Positions 36,448-46,119 of a DNA stretch of 64,000 nucleotides are shown piece by piece. The notes under the pieces were generated by a model. That model did no database searches and was not told the origin of the DNA. It saw nothing but the letters and a program-made list of their open reading frames with translations. The stretch covers positions 2,001,001 to 2,065,000 of the forward strand of contig JANTQA010000008.1 in the NCBI GenBank assembly GCA_027625915.1, read 5' to 3'. Source of the stretch: Anaeramoeba flamelloides (lineage: Eukaryota > Metamonada > Anaeramoebidae). Within the stretch, counting starts at the first letter, position 1. Each line of letters begins with the position of its first letter. The translations under genes and the position numbers were made by a program.

Positions 36448-37879
36448 TATTCTTTTTCTAGAAATAATAAAGTATTCTATTAATTAAACTGTGATTGAAG
36501 ACAAGAGTTATTAGTTGATTAATTTGTGTTGATCAACAAACTGATCTTTAAAAAAAACAAAAATAACTGAATGCTCAGATCAAAACTATTATTTATTTTT
36601 GTTTTGATTTGGTTGATTTATTTATCAACACTTTTAGTAAACCCAAGTAAAAACTTTAGTTAAAGAGTTACATCTTCATATGTTACATTATTATATATTG
36701 CTTTATATTTAAAATACTTCGGATATTATCAATACAATTGAAAAACAAAATTTTATTGCTATTAGTAAAATAATTGTATAAAATATTGATGATGTTAAAA
36801 GTAAGACTTTTTAATTTTCAAAAATCATTCATTTCCAGAAAATGATACAATTGTAGATTAATAATGATTGTTTGTAAATTTTGCTTGATTCTTTATTTTC
36901 CTTTTCCTATTTTGATTTAAGAAAGTATATATATTCCAAACAAAGAATTTGAATTATTTTTTTTAATCAATCTTTTTTTTTAATTAACAGGTATTTTTTT
37001 TTTCTTTTTGTGAATTTAAATTATGGTGATGAACACATTTTTTATAAAACTCTTTTATAGGAGATTTCATCAGAAAATTCTCAATTGGTAATTAATTTTT
37101 TTTTGTCTCTAATTTTATAATTTTATTTATTTTGTGAAAAAAAGCCTTTCAATATGGGTTTTTTATCAATACTGAACTGTATAAATAGATATTAAAACAA
37201 CATATCCATCACTTTTTTTGTTTTTATATTAACAATACATATTTTTAAAATAGAATTTGGAAACAAAAAGATCGTGAAATTTATTAATATTTTTCACTGA
37301 AATCTATTATTAAATTGGTTTTATTTTTCCGAAACAATACCTTTCAGTTAAAAAAACACCCAATTGTGAAAATTTCACTCATTTTTTGAAAAAGTATTTA
37401 TAAACAAAAAATCATAAATATTTGTGAAAGTGTAATAATATTTCTAAATTTGGTAAATTAAGATAATATAATCAAATCTAATATATAATAGTTTATCTTT
37501 TAATGAATTAATTAATTATTTTAATATTTATTTTTTATACCTAACACAATTATATCAATAAAATATATATGACATAGAATTTGATTTTTTATTATAAAAA
37601 TGTATTTTCAGAAAATAAACTCCATTTCCGGTCAAATTATCCTCGTTTAATTAAAGAAATACAATGTATTCTATGGGTTTAATCGATTATTCTTCTCTAA
37701 ATAAAAGTTCAATTTTGAGATCTAAATCATTTTTTCTCATTTAATAAAATCATTTTTTCTAATTTAATAAATTTTTTTTGAATTTATTTTTTTTAAAAAA
37801 AAATAATTTTGAAAATAAAAAATTGAAACTCTAAATTAGCTTTTAGATTATTTTACCTTTGTAATTTCTAAAAAAATAA

Positions 37880-38780
37880 ATACACTTACTATTAAAAAAT
37901 ATTATTGTCAACAATTTTAATTTTCTAAAGAAATAGAGAAAAGTTTGCACGAGACATCCCAATGAAAGTTCGCAAAACATTTTTGAACATTTTTTTTTTT
38001 GAAATTATTATTTTAGCTATATATTTCTTTTCTAAATACCAATTCCCATCAAAAGTTTATTATTTCTGTAATTTTTTCAATAAATATATTAAAAATGAAG
38101 AAATCACAATTTGGCTACAGGATTATTATTATATAAGAGGAATGGGAGTTTATCAAGGGTGTCCACTTTCTTTTTTAAAGTATGGATTTATCAGCCACTT
38201 TTTAATTGAAAAAATAAAAGATTTAGTTCATCTTGTTCGAATTTTTACAGATAACTTAATTTTAATAATAATAGGAACCATTCCAGAAATTGACAAAAAA
38301 TTATTTAAGAATTGGGAATTAACTAAAAAATCGATTGAACTTTAAAATAAAAAAATTACACAAAATAAAGTATTTAGGTATTTGGCTTGAAAAGGTGAAA
38401 CATTTAGAAAAAACTTCAAAAATAAAAGAAAAAGTTAAAGATAGCTATAAAAAAATCAAAATGATTTCTAACCAAAAAAAAAAAAAATAGTTAAAATTAC
38501 ATTTCAATAAATCGATATGCGTATCCAACTATTTTAGGGATAAGTTCTTTTAAATCTAGCCCAAAAAGATTTCAATATGATAGATGTTTGGATAAATAAA
38601 AAAAGTCACAAATTTTTTAAAAATTAATACACGGTTTCCTATAATAATTTATAAAACCGAAGCAAAGATAGACATGGGAAGAATTTGGATTTATAAAAGA
38701 AGATTTAAAAACAATAAGAAAGTAGAAATTAGAATTTTTATTTTTTGAACACATCTCAAAAAAGGGAGAATTTTTCTAAA
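37880..38780 (+). mobile_element. LINE-like reverse transcriptase relic
   Basis: The reading frame from about 37,940 to the stop at 38,345 carries reverse transcriptase blocks in order: ARDIPMKVRKTFL (the AFD.IPH-like region), RGMGVYQGCPLS (equivalent to RGVRQGCPLSP) and VRIFTDNLILII (where YADDL is expected; the first catalytic Asp and Asp are replaced by Thr and Asp-Asn). Downstream in other frames are KYLGIWLEKVKHLEK (the K.LG motif of non-LTR RTs) and RYAYPTILGISSFKS (the LLYG-like region). Stops and frame changes show it is dead. No endonuclease domain or clear ends seen. The QGCPLS and KYLG motifs favour a non-LTR element over an LTR one. Confidence 0.7.
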
Positions 38781-38959
38781 AAAAAAGATAACGAAATTAT
38801 CAATTAGAAAGTAGAAATTTTAATATTACTAAATGCAAATATTAATCAATTTAGAGTAAAAATTAATAATAAATAGTTCTGGGTGGAAAATCCACGAATA
38901 TTTAAAAATTATTAAGTTTAAATAACAATATAAACCTTTAGTAGTGCCATTAAGTGATG

Positions 38960-39545
38960 TAGAGTGCCTAGGTTTTTTTTTTAATTTGAGAAATAAACCG
39001 AACTGTCGTTTTCTTGGTGTTTACTGTTTTATTTGTGAAGTGTTCTAGGTTTTTTTTCCTTTAGAAATAAACAGAAAATTTATTAAAATTTTCTGTTTAT
39101 TTCTAAAGTAAAAAAAAACCTAACGAAAATTCATTCCTATTCTAAATAAACAGTAAATCCAAGAAAGACTAATTTCTGTTTTCCAGAATTAAAAATAATC
39201 GAGAAATATCAAAGATTTAAATCAATTCTTTTGAATCCTGGAAAATCTAATCACATTTTTTTGTTTAAATTAAAGAAATTAACAAAAATAATAAGCAATT
39301 AAAGAATAATATTCTTGATATTATTCAAAATAAAAACTGGTTATTTATTTTGTCATAAATTAATGATAAAGAGAATTATGATTCTTTATTGAAATTTCTG
39401 AACACAAATTTAGAAATTTGGAAAGTGTTTTAAAGTGTGGTCATATACCGTCAAGTGCCTAGGTTTTTTTTTATTTTGAGAGATAAACCGAAAATTTTAA
39501 ACAAACTTTCGGTTTATTTCTCAAATCAAAAAGAAAAACTATAGG
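38960..39545. repeat. Hairpin-forming repeats with CCTAGGTTTTTTTT ends
   Basis: Three related units begin GTGCCTAGG or GTTCTAGG followed by a T-run and a GAAATAAACCGAA/CAGAA core, at about 38,966, 39,048 and 39,450. The second (39049-39118) is an almost perfect hairpin: TAGGTTTTTTTTCCTTTAGA against TCTAAAGTAAAAAAAAACCTA, with AAATAAACAGAAAATTT pairing inside. The third (39454-39535) pairs AGAGATAAACCGAAA with TTTCGGTTTATTTCTC. The first two are also nested in a larger imperfect inverted repeat reaching about 39,180. Non-coding, perhaps a MITE family. Confidence 0.7.
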
Positions 39546-41004
39546 CTGTAAGAAAAAATTAATTTCCTCCCCTCAAAATAAAAAAAAATCCCAATTTTTA
39601 AACAATCGTCAGTTGGTTAATTCTTACCAAAAATTGAATTTTTCATTTTTAGCTGGTAGTATTTGAGTTAAATGAACATCATTCCCAATAAAGTATTGTT
39701 TTTTTTTTTTACAATTCATAAAAAATCATCTTTGTTAGTGGACTCTTCTTTAATTGGTTATAATAAATTCAGTTAAATCTTGTAAATGATTAAATCACAT
39801 TCATAGTATTTATTTCAAAATAGGTTTATCGAGATATGTTCCAAAAACGAAAAAAAAAAAAAAACTAATACTTTTTTTGGAAAAACAATGTATAATTAAT
39901 GCCAATAAGAAAAAGAAAATATAGCAAGTACAGAAATTATTTTTTTAAATAATAAAAAAATAAAGATAGGTTATCTAATCTATTTGAAAAAATATCCAAG
40001 ATTAGAGATAGTTATGAAAAAAGATTTTTTTCAATCACAAAGAAAAATATACACACAAATTTTCATTAATAAAAAATATCAGATAAAATCGAGAACAAAA
40101 AATTTAAATAAATTTTTTTATGTAATGTAATACTAAAAAACAAATTGAATTATTACAAAGGATCAATAAGTTGTTTTTAATAATTTTGTATATTCAAATA
40201 ATTCTATCAATATTGGAGTTTAATCAAGATGTTTTAAAATAACTTTACGACTCTTTTTGAAAACATCTTAAATGAAAAGCTGTTAATTAGTTATTCCAGT
40301 GGAAAATAAACCTTAAATTGAATAAAAAAATAGAAAACACTTATTATATCCAATTTTTTGGTTTTAACCCTAAAAAACTATTTTCTTAAAATAAACATTA
40401 ATGGTAAACTTCAATTTTATCAATTACAAATATCTCGGTTTAAACAATTTTGAATGGTATGATCGAAAAATACTTTCAATTTCAGAAGATTTCTTTTGAA
40501 TTCCGTCATATATGTAATTTCTGTGATTTCTTTATTTGAAATTCAATTTTTTATTGACCTTTTTTTTACAAAAAAATTTAATTCTCTTTTAATATTCTAA
40601 CATCAATTGAATTTTTTATATGATTGAAACGATAGAAATAGAATTTTCTATAACATAAAAGACAATTTATCTTAATATCTTATAAATTTTCAATGTAAGT
40701 TGGAACAACCTAAATTTGGGATTTTATAAAAATATAAACAAAAATAAAGATTTTTCAAAACTCTGAACGAAATGTGGATTGAAAAATATAAAATAAACTC
40801 AAATTTAAATTTGATTTATACTTATAATACATATTTAAAAAATTACAATTTAATTCATTTTCTATGTTTACTTGAAATTGAAAAACACAATAAAAAAAAT
40901 AAACATATATATATATATATATATAATTATTGTTTTTATTATTATTCTTTCAAATGAATACATTAATTCAACTAAAAAATTAATAAAAATAAATAAATAA
41001 AAAC

Positions 41005-43037
41005 TTAAAGATCATAATCGATATCCATTTCTAAAGAAAATTTCAATTGCTTTAATAATTTTTTATTTGGCTTTGCAAGAGGAACTGTCCAATTCAAATC
41101 AAATCTTTTAAACTCACAGTAAGTGGAAAATCCTAGACCCATTTCGGTTTTATGTCTTTTAACCATTTGATAGATATTATCTTTAAAAGTATGATTTAAT
41201 AAATCTGTCAAGCCAAATACTTGGGATCTGATAAAAGCTGAGGCACCAAAGGTAAAATTCGATTCTGTGGGGAAAGGTATTTTTAAATTGATAGCTGCTG
41301 TAAGGTTTCCATACACATCTGCACCATAAGAATCCAAATAATTTTGATTTACCAAAGTTTGTGGATTATTAGTTCTTTCATTTTCTATTTGTGTTTGGAA
41401 TTCAAATTCATTTTCATCTTCAATATTAGATTCATGCCCTTGTTCAGATTCATATTCGGATTCGAATTCGGATTTAGATTCGGATTCAGGTTTCTTGTTG
41501 GCATTTCCTTTTCCAAGCTTGTAATTATTTAAATTTTTTTTGTGAATATTTTTTTCTCCAAAGAGGTATTGTTTTAATTCTGGTAAATTTTTTTGATACT
41601 TTGGATAAAACCTTTCAAAAATTGAAACATTTCTGGATGTTAAAGGAAACGAAGTTGAAGTAACAACTCCACTGTTCCCCTTTAATGAGATTGACAATTT
41701 TTTAAAAATTGGTAAATGAAGACCGAATTTCAATTTCGATTTGAAAAAAGATTCGCTTTGATAAATGGCTGCAAATTCATTCGAAAAATCAAAATGAAAT
41801 CCCTTTGATGGGAAAACTGAGCTATCTCGGTTATTAAAACGGTAACTATACATTACTGATGCTTTTAAATTCTCAGGATTGTTTTCTTTTTGGTTTTTTC
41901 CATTATAATCATTACCATCCTTTTTTGAATCCAATTCGACTTCTAAATTCAAAAATCCCTTGTTTATTGTTTTGTTTGTAATTTTCCTAGATTCAAGATT
42001 GTACGTTAAAGAGTGAGTTCCCGGTTTTGTTGTTTTAAAATGAGACTGGTGATAATAGCTTCGTACAAATGGCGTCGAAAAGGTTAATTTAATTCCTTTT
42101 CTAACAAGATTCTCAGATCTGTTTGGGATCGAATAATCGCTTTTGTATGCATCTAGATGCAGGCCGTCTAATGTTAAAAACTTGTGGCTTAAAAGCGGCT
42201 TTGTAAAGCCTAAATATAAATTTGTGATTGGTGCTCCCAAATTCGCAAACAAATCAACCCTTTCTGCTTTTCCTGAGAGATTAACAGTTGAAAGTAAACC
42301 ACCCTTTGGATTAAATCGTGAAAAAAAAAAGATTCAATAATTTATTCACAATACAAAAAACAGTATAATTTAAAAAAAGAATAAAACAAGAAGAAAAAAA
42401 AAGAAAAAAAAAAGAAAAGAATTACAATCGAAAAAGGCCCTAAAAATGTTTTAAATCGAGGAAGAGATGAGTGTTCTTTTAATAAAATCTTGACAGAACT
42501 ATTTTGTTTTTTAAAGCCGACATATTGTTTTGCCAAGTCATATTCAATTTGTGCCGATTCGAAAATATTTAATGTCTTCAAGTACTGTCAAAGTGTGAGG
42601 ATTTAAAATAATGATTAAAAATTTCAAAAAGAGTTTAAAAGATCTTTGATCTAAAAGAAAAAACAAAAAATTGAAAAGAAAAAAGAAAGAGAAAGAGAAA
42701 GAAAAAAAAAAAAAAGATGTTGTTACATTAAGAAATTCATCCGATGTAATTAATAACTCTTCAAGGTTGTTTGGTTCTTTAAATTTATTCAGGTGCCCCA
42801 ACAGTAACTCTTTTTTTGTTTTTTCTACTCCTTTAATTTCGGTTAATGTAACACGAAGTTGCTTTTGGAGAAATTGATCTTTAATTTTTGAACGTGATTT
42901 TGAATTTTTTTGAACAAAAAAATCTTTTTTACTACGAATAAAGAAGTTCTTTGAAGAAAGGAATTAGAAATTTAAAAAGAGTAGTGATTAAAATTAGCAA
43001 AAGAAGGTGGTAAAATTAATGAAATATTTACTTTCAT
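41005..43037 (-). CDS. SAM50: SAM50/Tob55, Omp85-family mitochondrial outer-membrane beta-barrel insertase
   Basis: Core of the SAM complex, which folds beta-barrel proteins into the mitochondrial outer membrane. Four exons: 43037-43032 (Met-Lys only), 42948-42727, 42584-42426 and 42303-41005. The introns of 83, 142 and 122 bp (GTAAAT...AAAG, GTAACA...ACAG, GTAATT...AAAG) are all phase 0, and the product is 561 residues. Exons 2-3 give one POTRA domain (RVTLTEIKGVEKTKKELLL ... LKTLNIFESAQIEYDL). Exon 4 gives the barrel: GGLLSTVNLSGKAERVDLF matches the NEGS...LGRAEKV start of human SAM50, and RDSSVFPSKGFHFDF is the SxxP.rG block. An acidic Glu/Ser insert (KPESESKSEFESEYESEQ) replaces the usual RFYLGGP...RGF loop; FERFYPKYQ precedes it. 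The six-base first exon is the least certain part. Confidence 0.88.
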
Positions 43038-44294
43038 ATCAACAAAAAATTAATGGGAAAAAAATGATTTAAATGTGTTTTGATTTTGTTTCAGTTTAGA
43101 GTTGACTAAATGATTTGTTTCAATCAATAATGTTTGTTAAGAAAATTTATAGACTTTAAAGATCTAACCTTTGCATTAAATAATTATCAATTTTAATCTT
43201 TCTGTTGTTAAAATGTTAAAACTCGAAAAAAAATTTTTTTTTCGATTTAAAGAAGTAAAAATAAGTGTTTAAGTGTGGGGTTTTTTTTGTTTTGTGTATA
43301 TCGGGAAAAGTGATAGTTTTAAAATAAAAACTATTTCGAAAGTAGATTTATTAGATCAAAAAGGGTTGTACTAATTCTTATTTAGTGATACTAAGCCACT
43401 AATAAAACGTTGAAAAATCTTTGTATCTCTCGTTAAAAAATGAATATATAAGATTTTAAAAAAGAATCTTTGTTTTTTTATTTTTTTTTTCTTTTTTTTA
43501 AAATATCTCGTTTTTTTAATTAATTTTTTGAACAGATAATAAAAAGTCAAAAAAAGATCTCTTCCAAAAAACAACAATACATAAAACACAATAGGTGTCA
43601 TTATAATTCAAATATGGGAATAGTCATTCTTAACTTCAATTCAATTTTATGTTTAAAAGTTAGCCTGGGAAATTACTTTTTTATAAAGTCTATCAATTAT
43701 AAAAGAAGAAATTCCAATCCCTTATTATTCTATCAACAAAAAATACCTAAGGTCTCCAATTTTTATTTTTTTTTATTATATCCAATTAACTATCTGTACA
43801 AAACTTTTTGCATTAACTATGTTTTCGTGAAATATCAAAAATTTTCTTCATAATGAATCTTTCAAGGTAGTTTTGATATTTACACTTATGTTAAATCCGT
43901 CATTATATTATAAGATCTTTCAAGATTCATTCAGTGGAAAAACATTAGCGATATTTCCCTTATAGCTTAGGAAATAATGACAATTATAACTTACTTTTTT
44001 TTTTTTTTTTTAACAAAGATACCGAAATTTAAGTGTGAAACTTGAACACTTTAAATAACCTTTGATATTTTTTAACTTTTATTATTATTTTAAGATTTTT
44101 AAATTTAAAAATTTTAATTTCTTATATAAAAATTTTTGATTTATTTTTAATTTTCAAAAATAATATTAAATAAAAAATTATTTTTTAAATTATGATCAAA
44201 AGAGTTAGTTTTATTAATAAATCCATTCTAAATCAATAAAAAAATAAATTTAATATAAATTTTTTGAAATCCACAAAATATTTATATTTTAATA

Positions 44295-44328
<34 letters not shown>

Positions 44329-44415
44329 TTAATATTAATAATATGAATAATATGAATAATATGAATAATAAAGAAAATAAAAGATTCAAAATACTCTTCA
44401 ATAAACTTAATTAGC
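43038..44415. other. Intergenic: repeat family A and an AAT microsatellite
   Basis: About 43,250-43,985 is repeat family A, copy 2. About 44,296-44,370 is an (AAT)n tract passing into AATATTAAT/AATATGAAT words, just beyond the stop codon of the UBX gene. No gene seen. Confidence 0.6.
43250..43985 (+). repeat. Dispersed repeat family A, copy 2
   Basis: Same orientation as 15,525-16,262. It carries AAACACAATAGGTGTCATTA at about 43,577, GTCTATCAATTATAAAAGAA and ACTATGTTTTCGTGAAATAT. The terminal hairpin of copy 1 is worn here (CGATATTTCCCTTATAGC, then TAGGAAATAATG). Confidence 0.7.
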
Positions 44416-46119
44416 TTATTTCTGATTTTCTTTGTCTTCTTCTTGGTCATCCTCGTCCTCGTCGTCTTCAACGATCCTCACATCTAAAAGAGCCTGAGGG
44501 TATAACCCGACCTCCTTCAAAGTCAAATTAAAAATTTTCACATCATTTGAATTAAATTCTGTCCTTTTGGGGTACGATTGTATTAAATCAAATTCAAAAA
44601 TATCATTATTATGAACCAATATAAAGTCAAACAAAACTTTCAAGGTATTTGTATCCAAGAATTTTCGAATAACATCACCATTTTTCATTCTAAACTTGAT
44701 TCTGGTGCAATTTTTCGCATTTTTTCCAGAAGGCTCTTCTGGCAATGCTTGCTTTAATTCTTCTAATTTTTTAATTTTATCGTTTAATTGTTTTTCTTTG
44801 AAAAGTTTTTCCTCTTCTAATTTTTGTTCTTGCAATAACATTTGCTTTTGTTTTTCTCGATCAATTTCCAAAAGGCGTTCAAATTCTTCGTCCTGTTGTT
44901 CTCTTTCCAAAATGGATTCTGTTTTTTTTAACTGGTTTTTGTTTTGTTTTGTTGTGTTTAATATAGTAAATAAATCCATTTGTTCTAATAGCCGCTTCAT
45001 AAACTCGTCAATTCCAAATTCTCCCTCGATCAAATCCAATATTGCCACCACAGCCGAATTTGAAATTATTGCCAAAACGGGGAACGTTGTGATACCAAGT
45101 TTCTTTCTTGAAATACGGAATTTTTCTTGAACTAAATCAGAGTCACCAACCCAAAAAATATAATTTTCATTGATAACTTTAATTACTTCTTTTGTTGACA
45201 AAATGTTCAAAACAAAATTTGAAACAAGAGCCTCATTTTCGGTGAACGAATGTAAATAAAGCAAAATAGGCTTTTTTAATCGCTTCCCTAAATTACAGAC
45301 TTCTCGAAAGGACTCTTTTTTCATTACAGGTAATTCGCTTTCTTTTGTGTATTCTCCGAGTAATTTTAATCTTTCAGAAGAGTCAGTCAAATTTGGTGGC
45401 AATAATGGTGCAATTTTTTCAATCGACAGGACATCGCTTGGCCTATTGGGACTCATGTTTCGATGCCAATTTCCCCTTGAGTCTTGTGACCATTTTCGGG
45501 GAAGGTTCTGGATGTTGGGAGAATTCCTGGTGTTATTATCTAAAAAGATATTTGAAGATGTTGTTGTTGTTCTTCTTTTTGTTTGTGACAATCCCTCTTC
45601 TCTCCAGATTTGTTCTTGTAGTTCTTTAGCAAATTGTGAATCACTTTTTGATAACCCTTGGCTTTTTTCTTTCTCCTTTTCATTTTCATTGTTTTTTTCT
45701 TTTTCGTTTTTGTTTGTTTGTTCTTCGTTTTCATTTGTATTTTCTTTTTCTTTTTCTTGTTCTTCTTGTTGATCTTCTTGTTCTTTTTGTTTTTCTGTTT
45801 CTTTTTTGTTTGTTTGTTCTTGTTCATTTTCTTTTGTTTTTTGATTTGTATTTTCACCAATACTAACATTATCATTACTGTTATTGCTGGAATAGTCTGG
45901 AATCAGAAGAACAGTTTGTGGGTTATCTAAATTGAGACAGTACAAAGGAAGAGAATTGTCTGTGGTATTAATACCTATCAAGCACTGTTTGTCAATTGGT
46001 ACATTTGTTGAAGTTAGAATTCGAGTTTTAACATTAAATATCGTATCTGTATTCCTAAAGGCAAGTCTTTCGGATTTGCCATTTCCCCACTCAAGGTTAA
46101 TTATTTGTTGTTGGCTCAT
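44416..46119 (-). CDS. Ubl-UAS-UBX protein (FAF1/FAF2-like Cdc48/p97 adaptor)
   Basis: Predicted Cdc48/p97 cofactor that links ubiquitylated clients to the segregase. Single exon of 567 residues from ATG at 46119. The upstream in-frame extension to 46167 has no ATG at its head. Residues about 4-70 resemble a ubiquitin-like domain (IINLEWGNGKSERLAFRN ... LTSTNVPIDKQCLIG). About 80-165 is Glu/Lys/Asn low complexity. About 260-390 is a UAS thioredoxin-like domain (KKPILLYLHSFTENEALVSN ... YIFWVGDSDL ... TTFPVLAIIS) without redox cysteines. About 395-460 is a coiled coil, and about 467-550 is the UBX domain (CTRIKFRMKNGDVIRKFL). The usual FPR loop motif of UBX is here SYPKRTEF, so the conserved Phe-Pro is Tyr-Pro. 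The acidic tail is DDEDEDDQEED. The Ubl favours FAF1 over FAF2, and there is no ER-hairpin segment. No UBA seen. Confidence 0.88.
   Translation of the reverse strand: MSQQQIINLEWGNGKSERLAFRNTDTIFNVKTRILTSTNVPIDKQCLIGINTTDNSLPLYCLNLDNPQTVLLIPDYSSNNSNDNVSIGENTNQKTKENEQEQTNKKETEKQKEQEDQQEEQEKEKENTNENEEQTNKNEKEKNNENEKEKEKSQGLSKSDSQFAKELQEQIWREEGLSQTKRRTTTTSSNIFLDNNTRNSPNIQNLPRKWSQDSRGNWHRNMSPNRPSDVLSIEKIAPLLPPNLTDSSERLKLLGEYTKESELPVMKKESFREVCNLGKRLKKPILLYLHSFTENEALVSNFVLNILSTKEVIKVINENYIFWVGDSDLVQEKFRISRKKLGITTFPVLAIISNSAVVAILDLIEGEFGIDEFMKRLLEQMDLFTILNTTKQNKNQLKKTESILEREQQDEEFERLLEIDREKQKQMLLQEQKLEEEKLFKEKQLNDKIKKLEELKQALPEEPSGKNAKNCTRIKFRMKNGDVIRKFLDTNTLKVLFDFILVHNNDIFEFDLIQSYPKRTEFNSNDVKIFNLTLKEVGLYPQALLDVRIVEDDEDEDDQEEDKENQK

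Larger units (their letters stand above)
33285..41004. other. Gene-poor stretch: inverted family B copy, MITE, RT relic, hairpin repeats
   Basis: About 33.3-34.5 kb is the upstream flank of TRRAP with no gene seen. About 34,510-35,340 is an inverted copy of 52,190-53,200 (family B). A MITE is at 36252-36447, a reverse transcriptase relic at about 37,880-38,780 and hairpin repeats at 38,960-39,545. About 39.9-40.6 kb has short protein-like scraps (FINYKYLGLNNFEWYDRKIL) that may belong to another decayed retroelement. An AT microsatellite lies at about 40,905-40,925. Confidence 0.5.

Noticed and set aside
45345-45930. Several overlapping plus-strand ORFs inside the UBX gene
   Set aside because: Antisense and off-frame shadows of the Glu/Lys/Asn-rich linker.
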